Numbered from the stretch's first letter, positions 11,641-23,608 are shown. The stretch: DNA of 64,000 nucleotides from Cricetomys ansorgei (GCA_026225945.1 JAMJFZ010001089.1:4329501-4393500); one strand, 5' to 3'. Numbers and translations: made by a program. Notes: generated by a model from the letters alone, not told the origin.

Positions 11641-14087
11641 TCATTCCCTTTTTCTGGAAGATTGTTGGGATTTTTTTTATGTATTCAGTGCAAATGCCAA
11701 GAAATCTGGCCAGCACTGTCCTGGCCAGATACTTGTGTGCACTAAGGGTCTGGCAACGTAAGCAGAACGAATGGGGTGAAAACTCACACAGTGAACTGTA
11801 TCTGAGGATTTAACTTCTGTGAATTCAGCAGGCAGTGGGTTAGGGAAGAAAGGAGAGCAAAGGAAGGAAAAAAAAAAAAAAAAAGCAAGGCTCCTTAAGT
11901 GTATACACAATGAGGCACGTGGACTTTCTGTACCCCAGCTGGCCCCTGTTCCTGTTTGCTCTTCATGGCATCTGCTGCTTAATCAAGAAACCAAGATTGG
12001 TTCCAGTGGGTGGGGCAGAAGCAGGGCACAAGATGTTGCTGGGTGACTGAAGGGTGGCTGCCTTCAGGTGGCTGCCACAGGGATTTTCAAGGGCAGTTCT
12101 GATGTTAGGGGAATTTGATCAGATACACTCATTTTAGAACTGTACAGATTTAGTTCCCTGGACCCCCAAATTAAACTGAGCATCGCCACGTAGGCACGCC
12201 CCTCTGTGCCCAGGAGCAGTGATGAGTCCACTGGTTCTAGCTAGCTAGCATTTCCGGTTTGGAGTGCTTGTGATTACAGCACCACTGAGACAGCCAGCTG
12301 AATTCAGAAGGTGGCCTGGGGCCACGAGACAGAGCAAAGGCACCTAACCTTAATCCTGACCTCACTGTCCCCAGGTTCAGTGTGACCCACAAACTAGCAC
12401 TGGAGACACTATGACCTGATGGTGGCACAAAATCAACAGCAGGAGGACAATCCTGCAGCCACCAAGCTTAGAGCAAATACACACAGGTCAGTGCTTTCAT
12501 CACACGGTGTCCTTGTCCCCACGTCACACGGAGGCATCTAACATTCCAGGCACTCAACCTGAGAAAGAAGTGTATTCTATCTTGCACTCTATATTCTTAA
12601 AGAGTCTAACTCTGAAATTTTAGGGCTCTATAGGCCGAGACAAAAAGATCACAAGTTCAAGGTCAGCTGGGTTACACCGAGAGATTCTCTCAACTTCCTC
12701 TCAAAACAACAATCCAGCTTTCAAAGGCCATGGCAGGCACCTACAAATCCCTAATATTTTCAGCAGAGTAGCAAGAAGCAAACTACAAAAGGCTTACTTT
12801 GGGCAGCAGCATACCTATGTGCCGTACAGTGAAAAAATAATTTATGTGATTTCTGTTACCCTGGCTGGCCAAGACTAGCTGATTATTTATTGGATAGATG
12901 CAAAAATTAAAACTCCATCAGCGCTGCAGAGAGCCTAACTCTGTCTGCATGTCAAGTTTTCTTATCAAACTAAAAAAACCCACAGATTCAGTCCACTGAA
13001 ATTGGCCTCAATTAAGTCTCATGGTGTACTTAATTGGAATCACAACTCTGAGAATACCCACGCACAGACACTGACTGACTGCTGCGGGCTACCAGCGTTT
13101 TCTCTTTCATTGGTAGTTCTACAGATTCTAGTCAGCTGTTCTTGGGATTGTAAAACAATGTATTTTGCTCGTGCACTCTTAATAGATAACGGCTGCAAGC
13201 CAAACTGACCCCAAAAGTTAATTAAACTCTAAAGGAATTGAAATGAAGTAATAGCCCACTATAGGGTTAAGAGGAAAGTTTCTCCCAGTTTGGAAGGCAC
13301 AATTACGGGATAAGTTGGATTCCACAGACACATTTTTCTTCACCGCTTAAAACCCCCTTTCCTTAATGAGTTCCTATGAGCTAAGGGAAGAGTACTTCGC
13401 TCAGCAATAAACACAGCCGCACATCCCCACATCCGAAGGGGCCTGAGCTCTAAATGCCACTTTCTGCTCTGGGCTTGAGAACTCATTTCTCTGAGCAGCT
13501 AGGCCCCAGGAGGAAAGCACTGCTATGTCTAGGATAATTCCTAAGGTACGGTTCTTTTGAGGAAGCAGCGGGGTGCACCAGGAAGCCCCAACAGGAGAAT
13601 GGAAGCATGGAGACATGACTTTTTACAAACTGTTCCACCTCACACTTTCCAAATAACCGGGCCTCGGAGGAGCAAATAGGTGACAGCCTTGAGTTAAAGG
13701 CCTTGAGGATACAGGTCACAAACACTCCGGATGCAGCAGGGACTCCAGAACTGGTACTACTTCGGGCTCCCAGGGGTCAGGAACCTCCCACTCCCCCGCC
13801 TAGGCGCTCTTTTCCCACGGTGGACACCAGGGTGGGAGATCACATTTCGGGAAGGCCTTTGATTTGCAACCCAATATCTAAGGGCCAACAAGGATGATCC
13901 TTCAGGCTAGGGCACGTGGACGCCTGGCTCCCGCCGCGTCCGGCCAGCACAGGAAGTTTGGGGATCTGGGCAGGGGACTTGGGGGGGCAGGGTTGTCTGG
14001 GCTCCAGCAGCATGGCGAGGCGGAGAGGCCTTTCCGGGTCTCCCCCTCGGGGCCCGCCCTTCCTCGCGCGCGGCCCGGCGGCTAGCG

Positions 14088-14095
14088 CCACGTCA
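14088..14095 (-). promoter_or_regulatory. Unfolded-protein-response element (UPRE) in Txndc5 intron 1
   Basis: The minus strand reads CCGCTGACGTGGCGC here, an exact match to the TGACGTG(G/A) core bound by XBP1s and ATF6. It lies about 108 bases inside intron 1 and within the CpG island. Txndc5 is an ER folding enzyme, so a stress-response site fits. Function is inferred from the motif alone. Confidence 0.55.
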
Positions 14096-14202
14096 GCGGC
14101 GAGGCCCTCGCGCGGCCCACGCCCCCGGTCCAGCCTGCTGCCCCTCGCCCGCCCTCGGATCCCCGGTCCGGGCCCCGCCGGTCTGCTGGGAGCTGTGGTT
14201 AC

Positions 14203-14429
14203 CAGGGCGCGAAGAACATGACGAAGTGCGCGGCGCTCTGGATCCCGTGCGTGAACATGTCGGCAGTGTACAGGTGCTTGGCGTGCGGGTCCTGCTCGGC
14301 CCCGCCGTCCGCCGCCGCTGCCTCCTCCTGGGCCCGGGCACCCCTCCGCGCGCCGAGCAGCAGCAGGAGCGTGGCTAGGGCCGGCAGCCCGGCCAGCCGG
14401 GAGAGGAAGCGTCCTGGGCGCGGGGGCAT
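14203..14429 (-). CDS. Txndc5: Txndc5 coding exon 1 (start codon, signal peptide, first half of thioredoxin domain 1)
   Basis: This is the first coding exon of thioredoxin domain-containing protein 5 (ERp46/EndoPDI), an ER-lumen protein-disulphide isomerase that forms and rearranges disulphides in secretory proteins. The ATG is at 14429-14427 with G at -3, and an in-frame TAG lies upstream at 14546-14544, so this is the natural start. Residues 1 to about 33 form a signal peptide: basic start (MPPRPGR), leucine core (LATLLLLLG), then an ARA-type cleavage site. An acidic, alanine-rich stretch follows (about 34-48). Thioredoxin domain 1 starts near KHLYTADMF and runs to FFAPW. The exon ends after two bases of the Trp-76 codon at 14203, followed by a GTAACC donor, so the phase-2 intron cuts the active site just before CGHC. 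Identification is from recognised family sequence. The Ala-rich segment differs from mouse as I recall it. Confidence 0.95.
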
Positions 14430-14589
14430 CGCGGCGGGGCTGGCGAGCTCTCGCCGGGGCCGCGGGTCCCCTCCGCGGCGCCACCTCCCGCCCCGGCTCC
14501 TCCCATAAACGCGTGGCCACGCCCCCACCACAGGGCCCCGCCTCTATCACGCCCCCGTCCGCAGAGTCACACACCCCAAGGCCTGCCCG

Positions 14590-15200
14590 AGTTGGTGTAG
14601 ATAACTTACTGCCTTTTGCAGAAAGCAAAGATTTTTCAGTTCCTGGGGGCCTTTGTGCAGCACCTCCAGTGCTATTCCAGCACGGTTCCCGTCCATCCCA
14701 CGAAGCTCCTTCTTCCCAGTCCCCTCTGTAGCCTTTCCCCCTTGGGAACGAAGAGGCCACCGATGAAGCCACTGCGCAGTAGCAGCCTCTGTTGATCTAA
14801 TCGCACACCAAGACCCCGAGATTTCAGGACCAAGTTGGGCTGCTGTCCGCAGAAAGGAAATTGGGCAAAAGTGGGTGGGGTTTGCACTTGCGTGAGTCAG
14901 ATTCTTAACCAGAACTGAACAGTGATTTGAGGGTCTGGCCTCAGGGAGTGTGATGAAACCACTTCCCAGGGAAGGAAAGGCAATCAAAGCGGCCCCTCCT
15001 TCCAGCATTGGCTGGTATTCTATGTGTCCTAACTCACCCCGGTTGCAGAAACGAATGCCAACAGCTATTCTGGCTGAACCTGCCTTGGGGGTGGCTGAGA
15101 GCTATTGCCTGGGCTGAGGTGTGTTAACTCACGCCAACGCTGGAATCTTAATGGCAGGTGTCGATCCAAGCTCCCAGCCCTGCCTTGAGAACCTGAAGCT
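14590..15200. other. Intergenic, no feature recognised
   Basis: This is the sequence upstream of the Txndc5 CpG island. I see no repeat or ORF that I can support. Confidence 0.6.
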
Positions 15201-15210
15201 AAATTAGGGA

Positions 15211-15333
15211 GAGTGAAACACCTGATAATCGACGCCTTCGAGGGTTCCCAGAGCTATGTTCTATGCAGGTGAAAAAGAAATTGACATTATAAGAAGTGTG
15301 TGTGGCGATCTTATTGGGACTACTCAGTAGCAC
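15211..15333 (+). repeat. Copy A of an unclassified inverted repeat pair
   Basis: This shares a series of blocks with 15907-16037 on the opposite strand: GAGTGAAACA, GGTTCCCAGAGCT, CTATGCAG and TGGCGATCTT in the same order. Conservation looks like roughly 70-75% by eye. The family is unknown to me; a retroviral internal fragment is possible. Confidence 0.5.
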
Positions 15334-15906
15334 TTCTGGAATCACCTGATCCTTTATTAGCCTCCCCAAACCGAAAGCCTTTATTCCTGGGATAGCAATA
15401 GGGGGAACTCGCATCATCTGTAGCTGCTCTCTCATCTTAGGTTTAGCCACCTGTAAATAATTAACCATGGTTCGCCAAACACCAAAACCTATTGAGGAAC
15501 TCAGAGGCAGCTTCACTTGCTTGCTCCCTCTCTTCCTTTGTATCCTTGAGCTCTTAGTAAACACATTGAACAAACTCTTCCCCCTTTTCTACCCTGAACA
15601 GAGCTAAGCTCGCCCATTACAGGAGCTTTCCGTGAGTTTCCTTTGCTCACATGATTTTGACTAAGGTAGTTTGCTGCTCAGACTTGGGCTGGCACATCAT
15701 CCCTGCCCAGCGGCCTTGGCATATAGACTGAAGTGGAAAGCCCATGGTCTGCCAATTCAAGGCCTCCTGTGATGTGCTTCTATCGTGCCTCGTGTCCTGT
15801 GAAACTTACAGGTGGCTAGAAATCCAAGAGTCCTGTCCGGTAATTTGTAAATGAGCAAGCTCAGAGCTATATGCTACTCAGTGCTTCGTAGCCCTCCACC
15901 TCGCTC

Positions 15907-16037
15907 ACACTGTGCTGCTGAGCAATCCCAACCGAAGATCGCCATATACACTTTTGGATAAAATCAACTCCCTTTCCATCTGCATAGAGTGCAGCTCTGG
16001 GAACCCCCTAAAGCATCGACTGCTGGTTGTTTCACTC
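15907..16037 (-). repeat. Copy B of the unclassified inverted repeat pair
   Basis: On the minus strand it reads GAGTGAAACAACC, GGGTTCCCAGAGCTGC, CTATGCAGATGG and TATGGCGATCTTCG. It is the inverted partner of 15211-15333, with about 570 bp between the two. Confidence 0.5.
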
Positions 16038-16344
16038 TCAAGTCTCTTGGGGTTGAGAAGGATGCCTTCCTTTACCGAGTTGCTCCTGTCAATCAACAGA
16101 TCTTCAGCTCCAGTCATATTGATTCTACTGAGTGTGGTGCCATCTGCCCTTCTAGTTTTTGCCATTCTTCCAGGACACTCCCTTTATTCCACTGAAGACT
16201 CTGGTTCCTTCCAGCTGACAGAATTTGTCTTTGTTTTTGATGACTTTTGGCATCCGGGTGGGGAGCACGACTGCATTTCCATCAGTAACTTCCTCATAAA
16301 AGGAAATCTAGAATGTTCACTGTTTCTAATATCCGAGTAAAGAT

Positions 16345-16640
16345 GCTATCTATGGATTGGGTCTTGAATGTCCCCTATGAGGTACCATGTGTTGGCGATC
16401 TGGTTCCCAGGGTGGTGCGAGTGGAAGGTGCTGGGACTTTAAGTAGGAGTGTGAACTTTTAAGATCACTGGAGGTGTATCTTCAAAGGAGATCTCGGGAT
16501 CCCCGCCTCTCATTTCCTGGTTCCTGGGGTGAGGGTGTGTATTCTCCTCATGAGATGCTGTCTCACCACAGACCTAAAAGCCCTGTGATGACTGACCATT
16601 GCCCAGAACCCCCAAGCCTGTGAGTCAAGATATTTCTCTC
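16345..16640 (+). repeat. MaLR-like LTR remnant
   Basis: GGTCTTGAATGTCCCC, CCATGTGTTGGCG, GGTTCCCAGGGTGGTGCG and CTCACCACAGACCTAAAAG are in the order expected for an ancient MaLR-type LTR, the same kind as at 6530-6835. Confidence 0.45.
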
Positions 16641-16984
16641 TGTATATGTCTGCAGTGTGTATTGTAGTGGCAGGAAACAGATCCATGCGAAGGCGTCCCG
16701 CTCTGACCATGCGCACTCTGTTCTCCTCTCGCTGGGCTACTCTGCGGTGTTGGTGCAATCGATGTTCGCTCCGCCTCAGTCTGCCATCCGTTCAGCTTCC
16801 CTGGTTTGCCTTTCTATCCACTGTGGGTGCCACAATTCACTACTCCTTGGGTTCCCTCTCCAGGGCTTAGCCTCCGACTCACCTTCTGTCTATACTCGCT
16901 CCCTCGGAGGCCTCATTCATCCTCATAGCTGTGAACACTTCCTACGCAGACAGCACCACACAACCTATTACCAAGGACTTGTCT

Positions 16985-17215
16985 GATCCCAGAGGGACAG
17001 AACTCCTGCACTGCATACTTGGGACACCTTGTCCCTTCCAGGCCCTTTAACAGAACATTATTAGTTTCTATTGGATTGTTTTTTTTTTTTTTTTCTTTTC
17101 TTTTTTTATAGCAGACCTTGTTCAGTGTGTAAGCTCCATGGGGCAAAGGTGGTGAAGAAGATGTCTGATGCCCAGCAGGTATTTGACACCCATTAATGAA
17201 ATGAATGAGTGGGAA
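16985..17215 (+). repeat. L2 3' end with poly-T insertion
   Basis: GTAAGCTCCATGGGGCAAAG, CAGCAGGTATTTGACACC and AATGAAATGAATGAGTG match the conserved L2/CR1 3' end. A pure T tract at about 17079-17094 and a T-rich run to 17107 lie at its left. Confidence 0.55.
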
Positions 17216-19880
17216 GTCCTATTTGCCTTCATGGGGTTGCAGCTCCGTCCAGTAGCAGTCCGTCTGTGGGGTGCATGGTGAAGCCTCTGGTTACAAAGCT
17301 TTCTGTGTCCCGGGCATTCCATGAACGCTGGAGCAGGAGGAGTCACTACCAAATAGGAGAAACTACAGTTTTCAGGTTCTGCCTCCTCACAGTGCCACGC
17401 ACCCCTAAAATAGCACCCTGAAAAGATGACCCCAGAAAAAGCACAGAAACTGAAATGCCACCACTTGAACGACTTTAACAGGTGCATCCTGAGTTATTAT
17501 TGGGGTAAAAATGGGCTAAAAATAAGCAGGGACCGAAAGTGAATACATCCGATTGTTCTAATTTTGTCAGAACATTCTAGAGGGTGCCCCTAAAGAGAGA
17601 AATTGTATTTTTTTTAAAAAATAACTTTTGTGATTGCTCAAATATGACTATGGAGAGGAGGTCATAGAGTAGACTATTGTCATCTTCAGGAAAAAAAAAA
17701 TGTAAAGAACAAAGCAGTTTCCCAGCCTGGAATCACTCAGAGAAATAGTGCTATTTTCAGTGTTTTAAAATGGTATAAAGAACTTAATATTTACTCATCA
17801 CCCACATAAGCTCTTGGACCACACAGCCTCCTGAATAGTTAATAAGTTAATAATAATCTATTATGCTATAACATAACATAATAGATTCAGGAGTGTAATG
17901 GAAGAGAAAGGCTTTTGAAATCCATATGAGATCTTTGTGGACAGCGGAGAAGGCATAAAGTTTCTCTGTTCGATGCCTTGTGACCACTGAGGTCTAGGTT
18001 GTCTGGCAAAGTTCACAGAAGCCTGGCTCCCACTAGCTTATCGAGTCTGTACTGACACTGGCTCTTCTTCTCATCCACCTTCTCTTAGCTCTTTGACTGC
18101 TGGATGCTTTCATGGTAGCTCCTCTGTCCTCTTCCCAGAACCCATGCACATAGGGTCTGCAGACAAAGGCACAAGCTCACCAACCATTATCTGAGTTCCT
18201 GTCAGTCTTCCCCTGACCATGTTAGCCATCATTGACAGCCATCTCTATGGATCGGCAATGTTCTGGTTTGGCACAGATACACAGTTCTCTCATGGTACTT
18301 AGGAGATAGCTTTCAAGGGCTGCCTGAATCCCAGAAGACTATTCCAAACTCAGAATCCAGGGAAATGGTTTGACTAACACGGCACTTCTCCATTCTGGCT
18401 GCCCTGGAATTACTTGGATCTTGAAAATAATATGAATGCCCTGGTCCAACTTCCAAGGCTGAGAAGGACTGAGCTTCAGTGGTGCTGAAGTGTGGTGGGG
18501 GGCGTTTTCCTCGTCTCACCACCTGCTCTCCCCAGTCGTCGCCCAAGCTGCAGCCACACTGCCATCTGTGCTCCTGCCATGGAGCAAACCTAACCTTTCC
18601 CAGCAGTCTGGGCCCTCCTGCTGCCTGCTGCCTGCTGCCTGCTGCCTGCTGCCCTCTTGGGGCTGCTGCATTTGGAGGAAGAACACTTCAGCTCAGAGAA
18701 CAGCAACTGCAAAGGACTCTGAGTAGAATGAGTGGAGGGATAAGCATTATTAGATGTAGTGAGGGGTCAGGAGCACAGGATAAGGCAGTTTGCAGTGTGA
18801 ACTTGGCTTCCAAGACTGAGAAAGGATGTCCTTAGAGGATCATCGGCAGAATCATGACATGATCTGGCTTCCAGGTCAATGCCCTCACTAGGGCAGATGT
18901 CAAATGACCAGTGAGGGAGCTGTCACAATTGTGCCACAGGAGATGTCTATGACTTAGGCCAGGGCAGAAGCGGTACTGGGTGATGAGAAGCAGTTGGATC
19001 CTGTAGCTGTTTGATGTAACTGACAACAGGATTGTGGAATGAGCTGTTACAGGCTGAGAGCTGTGAGACAGATGCATTCTGGATGACTTGCTGGGTTTAG
19101 CTCCAGGAACCAGGAGAACTGAGTTGTCATAAGTGGAAATGTGAAGAGGCACAGAAGTCAGTTGCTCGACACTGAACACAGGAACTAGAGATGTGTGCAG
19201 ACGTGTGGAGTTGGTACACAGATACTCCAGTCCTGGGAAGAGGTGTGGGCTGAGTCATTTGAGAAGCATTATGGTGGAGGTGGCATTAATAGCCATGAGA
19301 TGGGGTGAGATCACTGTGGGAGTCTGAGAGGTACAAGGGCTGAGCTCTGGGGGCCTCTCACTGATTCAGGATCAGCAGATGAGGAAAAGCAAGGGAAAGA
19401 AATGCTAGGAACAACCAGGAAGGTAGGAAGAAGGCCAATCACTGTTGTCCAAATGGAGACACAAACAGGATAACAAGGAAGCAGTGAGCAGCTGTTTCAA
19501 GCCTACCAGCAATTCTCGCCTTCCCATGAATAGTCCCAGCTCATGCATAGTGACTTGATTTTGTTGATTACAATTTGCAGAAGACTATTGATTTTTTCCT
19601 ACACAGGGCAGACAGCCCAAACCAACATGGAAACTAGCCACAGTGACTAGGCTTTGGTTGGTTGCTGGAGACCCTGGAACCAATTACCTAATTAAGCTGT
19701 AACCCATTGACTGATTGGTTGACTAAGCTGTAGTCGATGAGGTCTATGCCTCATGTCTGTTTTCCTGTAAATCCTGCTGTCAGATGATGTTGTTGGCTGG
19801 CTGTGCCAGTGTCTGCTAGCTGCCTAGTTTGTGGATCTTTTTTTTTTGTTTTGTTTTGTTTTGCATTGTTTAAATAAACT
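17215..19880. other. Intergenic, largely unique
   Basis: There is no convincing gene or SINE. A five-unit CTGCTGC heptamer repeat lies at about 18618-18652, and a hairpin at 17855-17887 (see findings). The open frames are short and show no domain that I can name. Confidence 0.6.
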
Positions 19881-19889
19881 CTACTGGTA

Positions 19890-20070
19890 TCCAGGTATGG
19901 TGGCCCATGTGTGTGTGTGCACGCACACACACAGAACTTTAGCATGTAAGAGATACAGACAAGAGGATCAGGAATTCAAAGTCACCCCTGGCTACCTTTC
20001 AAGATTGATGGCAGCCTGAGCTACATGAAAACCTCATTACAAGAAAGAAAACCAACTACAACAAAACAAA
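19890..20070 (+). repeat. B1-like SINE, diverged
   Basis: GGTATGGTGGCCCATG is followed by an internal (GT)n(CA)n block, then AGGATCAGGAATTCAAAGTC and GCAGCCTGAGCTACATG and an A-rich tail. Confidence 0.55.
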
Positions 20071-20074
20071 AAAC

Positions 20075-21410
20075 CCACTCAGTTTATCCAGTCTAAGGAA
20101 GAGTCTTTGAACAGTTTGATCATTGTTAGCACCCCCAGTCACTCTTAAACGTGTCTCAATTTGGACAACATGGACTATGATGGGGAAATAGAATAAGCAC
20201 TCAGGATTAGGCAACATATAGATCAATGACGACCTTTAGGACAGTAGTTTCAGGAGGTACCAAAAAAAAAAAAAAAATCTGATGGGAGCATCTTTGAGAG
20301 CTAAAAGAGGGTACGCGGTTGAGAAGTTGTTAAGCGAAAGAAAATGAGGAGGAGGTCGGGAGGGTTTTGTTTTCTTAACATGAAGGAAAAGTCAAACCAC
20401 TTGATTCTGCATTATGAGGATGATGACCTGAAACCACGGGACTAGGAGGCAAGTTTGGCTTTCCGCAGAGCACCAGACAGTCGAGTGGCGTGAGCGGACA
20501 CAATGGGTGAGCACAGATCCGGACAGCTGAGCCGATGATGGCCGTGGGAGCCTGCACCTGGCCTCTTTCGGCATCTTCCACTTTCTTGCTCTAGCGGGAC
20601 GCAATATCTGGAGTGGAAACTGAAGACGGAAGGAGTGTTTGAGGTTTGGGAGGACAGAGGAAGTCTGAAATGGAGGTCTAGAAATGAGTGGGGCAGTGAG
20701 CAGAACAGGGTAGTTTAACATTATTGCCAAGTGGCTTTGAGGGTCCACTTGAGGCTGTTGTGGCATACCAGGTATGTGCTACTGTTTGGTTCATCCCCAG
20801 AGTATACGAGGGATGGGTTTAGCTATCTTGTGACATGGCCAAGCGGAGTAGAGGAGGGAGAGAGGCAACAGAGTGAATGTGTGAGAGGAGGCATATATAA
20901 TGCCTATATAATCTTAGGAACTATATAATCTAAGTTAGCCAAATAATGTGATGGGTATCTCAGAAGGTGTAATACTCGGCCTCGGACATAGAATATGTGA
21001 GTTCATCACCTCTTTGATCTGTTAGCAATTTTCAATGAAATCACCTGTCGATTCATTTGCTGAGACATCGTATTCTGTGGGCATTAGTCAGCTTCTTACT
21101 ATGACAAATGCCTCAAATAGTTTAATTATGAGAGGGTAAGGTTTGTTTTGGCTCTCTGTTGGCTTCTGGCTGCGGGCCTGACGTGACACACTTCATGATG
21201 TCATGGCGGGCGCATTCGCAGAAGCAAAGCTACTCACCTCGTGGCTGGGAAGCAGAGGAGAGAAAGGGAGGGACTGCCAACCCCTTTGAGGACACACCCT
21301 TGAGGACCCAAGAACTTCCCATGATGCTCCATTTCTTCAGCTCCCAAAGGTATTGCAGGAAGGGGACCAAGGGATTAGCACATGGACAACCAGGGGACAA
21401 TTAAAACCTG
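20075..21410. other. Intergenic, no feature recognised
   Basis: This is mostly unique sequence with one A tract (20262-20277). Part of 21080-21400 (TTAGTCAGCTTCTTACTATG, CCTTGAGGACCCAAGAAC) may be a URR1-like repeat remnant. Confidence 0.5.
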
Positions 21411-21414
21411 AACT

Positions 21415-21640
21415 ACATGGCTGGGGGACTGAGTTACTGAAGCACTCCCTACACTAGGACGAGGCCTCAGTTCCAATCCCCAGCACCCATGTAGGAAGGA
21501 CTGGTGGCACAGGCCAGTCATCATAGCACTTGGGAGGCAGAGACTTGAGGAAGCCTGTGGTTCACTGGCCAACTAGTCTTGTCAAATTGGGGAAGTCCAC
21601 ATTCAATAAGAGACCTTATCTCCAATAAATGACAATGATA
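21415..21640 (+). repeat. B3/B4-type SINE
   Basis: GGCTGGGGGACTGAGTTACTG, CAGTTCCAATCCCCAGCACCC and a B1-like AGCACTTGGGAGGCAGAG middle indicate a tRNA-derived composite SINE. Confidence 0.55.
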
Positions 21641-21892
21641 ACAACAACCATAATAATAACACTTATTTTATTTTATTATGTGGAGAGTCACAGAGGAAGG
21701 CACCTGACATAAGCTCTGGCCTCCACATATGCATGCACACACACGAATATGTAACATACAAATGCACCACACACACATGTGAATTTTTTGCAATAAACGT
21801 ATCTTCATACCACTTTTGAAATTTTAATTTTAAGGAAGATTTCCTTACTGCTATTTGTCATTAGATAATTTAAACTTAAGTAAATGTCTCCT

Positions 21893-22105
21893 TGGGCTTA
21901 GGGTGCATTCCTATAATCCCAGCACTTGGAAGGCTTAGGCACAAATATCAGGAGTTCAAGGGCAGCTCTGGTTACACAGAGAGTTTGAGGCTATCCCGGG
22001 GGTACGTAAGACCCTTGAGAGACTGACAGAGGCAGAGACAGAGATAGATAGACAGACACAGAGAAAGACAGAGACAGAGAGACAGAGAGAGACAGAGAGA
22101 GTCAA
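21893..22105 (+). repeat. B1 SINE and (GACA/GAGA)n tail
   Basis: The B1 blocks TATAATCCCAGCACTTGG, GGAGTTCAAGGGCAGC and GGTTACACAGAGAG are followed by a GACAGAGA-rich microsatellite from about 22020. Confidence 0.7.
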
Positions 22106-22109
22106 ATTC

Positions 22110-23120
22110 AATAGGTAGGTTTAATACCTCTGTGTGGCATGATCCTATTTGAAAATATCAAACTGGCTTTTTGGGAAGATGATCACAAGAACACTATGTT
22201 TATTTGACTATAACGGGAGCTCAGAAGAATTTTGATTTCGTTCTTATACTTTCTATATTCTTTGAATTGATGATTAGCAGTACTGCTCTTTTCACTAAGA
22301 TCAGCTTGCTTTCCCCCTCTGGTTTGCATTTAGTTTTACAAAGAAAATGTTCTGATTCATTTACTTTTCAATTTATCCTTCCTATTACACAATCTCTCCC
22401 CTCTCAAATAGTTTTCTATATATCATTCATAATTTGGGTATTATCTACTTTTAAAAGGTTCAAGAACATTATTTATGTCTAGCAACTTAAAGAGTATCAC
22501 ATCCCCAAATTAAGACCTTTATTGAACACCTTTGAATAGGTTCATTTTATTTCCTGTCAACCATTCTTTCTACCTCTCTATTTTAGGTTTTTGACAACAT
22601 TTTCAAGGTATTGCATAATGTTACTGCTGGTCACTAACCTGCTTGTGTCTGGGGGCAGGGGACAGAGCCCACTGACAGGCAATAAGTAACACAAAACAGG
22701 TTGAGACTTTCAGTAAGGGACAGAGAAACCCTATCACCCACTGTGTACCTGTACCCACAGCCCCAAAATTAGCAGGTGGAGTCTAGCCTGCGCTTGCCAC
22801 ACTTGCTGCGCAGCTGAGGATAGATGTCATGAGATGCCCCAGGGACAAGTGATTTGTTGGTTTGAGCTCCCTGGGAGAAGGGAATAAAGCTTGGGTTAGC
22901 CCAGAAAGCTCTTCCTTGAACATCTGGAGGACCAAGACCCAGGCACTTTTAGACAGTTTTCCCTCTCTCAAGGCTATTTCCAGCACATGCAACAATTACC
23001 CTTGAGGTATGTAAGAAAAGTGGAGTGGAGGGGGTAGTCCAGCGTAGCCTGGAGGAGTGTCCTGTCATTATGCAAGCTTCTATGTGAGTTCCCCATGTTC
23101 ATTACTATGGTTTGATTCTA
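22110..23120. other. Intergenic, no feature recognised
   Basis: The first half is A+T-rich; the second half is unique-looking. I found no supported gene or repeat. Confidence 0.55.
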
Positions 23121-23124
23121 TGGA

Positions 23125-23316
23125 GCTGGTGAGATGGTGCAGTGAATGATGGTTGCTGCCCAGTGTGGCCACCTAAATTTGATCTCTAGACCTCACATGG
23201 TGGGAGGAGTGAATTAATTCTCATCAAGTGTTCTCTGACTTTCACACAAGTGCATGGTTATGTGCACTGCGTGTGTGTGTGTCACAGAAAAAGAGAGAGA
23301 GAGAGAGAGAGACAGA

Positions 23317-23354
<38 letters not shown>

Positions 23355-23360
23355 GAGGGA
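23125..23360 (+). repeat. B2/B3 SINE ending in (GA)n
   Basis: GGAGCTGGTGAGATGGTGCA and TTGATCTCTAGACCTCACAT match the B2/B3 head. A GT stretch and a pure GA tract (about 23291-23350) replace the normal tail. The arginine/glutamate-rich open frames over the GA tract are artefacts. Confidence 0.65.
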
Positions 23361-23605
23361 GATATTTGATTCTGTGTACTTCATTAGGGTGTTTGCTGCT
23401 GTCCCTGGTTTACGTGTGTCCCTGTCACGCCCCAATGCCACGGTTACAAGTGGATGGCAGTGTCGCAGCTTTTCACACGAGCACTGGAAATCTGAACTCC
23501 AGCCATCACCTCAGCCTGAGTTCTCATATTTTAGTGAGCATGTAAATCACGTGGAGAGCTTGATCAATTTTAGATTCTGACTTAGTGGGTCTGAGATTAT
23601 ACCTG

Positions 23606-23608
<3 letters not shown>

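Larger units (their letters stand above)
9973..14202 (-). other. Txndc5: Txndc5 intron 1
   Basis: This 4.2-kb intron has a GTAACC donor and a TAG acceptor. It contains a B4-type SINE, a B2 SINE, a poly-A tract (11867-11884) and a B1 fragment near 12625-12715. The 12.7-13.9 kb part looks mostly unique, and the first 300 bases after exon 1 are CpG island. Confidence 0.8.
13900..14590 (-). promoter_or_regulatory. Txndc5: CpG-island promoter and 5' UTR of Txndc5
   Basis: GC content and CpG frequency rise sharply from about 13.91 to 14.58 kb, covering the start codon and the first part of intron 1; nothing else in the window looks like this. On the minus strand just upstream of the ATG are GC/KLF boxes (GGGGCGTGGCC near 14517-14527, GAGGCGGGGCC near 14533-14543) and a weak TATA-like TTTATG at 14504-14509. 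This would place transcription starts about 40-80 bases before the ATG. The start position is inferred. No second gene is visible on the other side, so there is no evidence for a bidirectional coding promoter. Confidence 0.8.

Noticed and set aside
13840..14772. 310-codon minus-strand frame over the Txndc5 promoter
   Set aside because: It overlaps exon 1 in another phase; GC-rich CpG islands lack stops. It has no domain, and the Txndc5 frame is clearly the real one.
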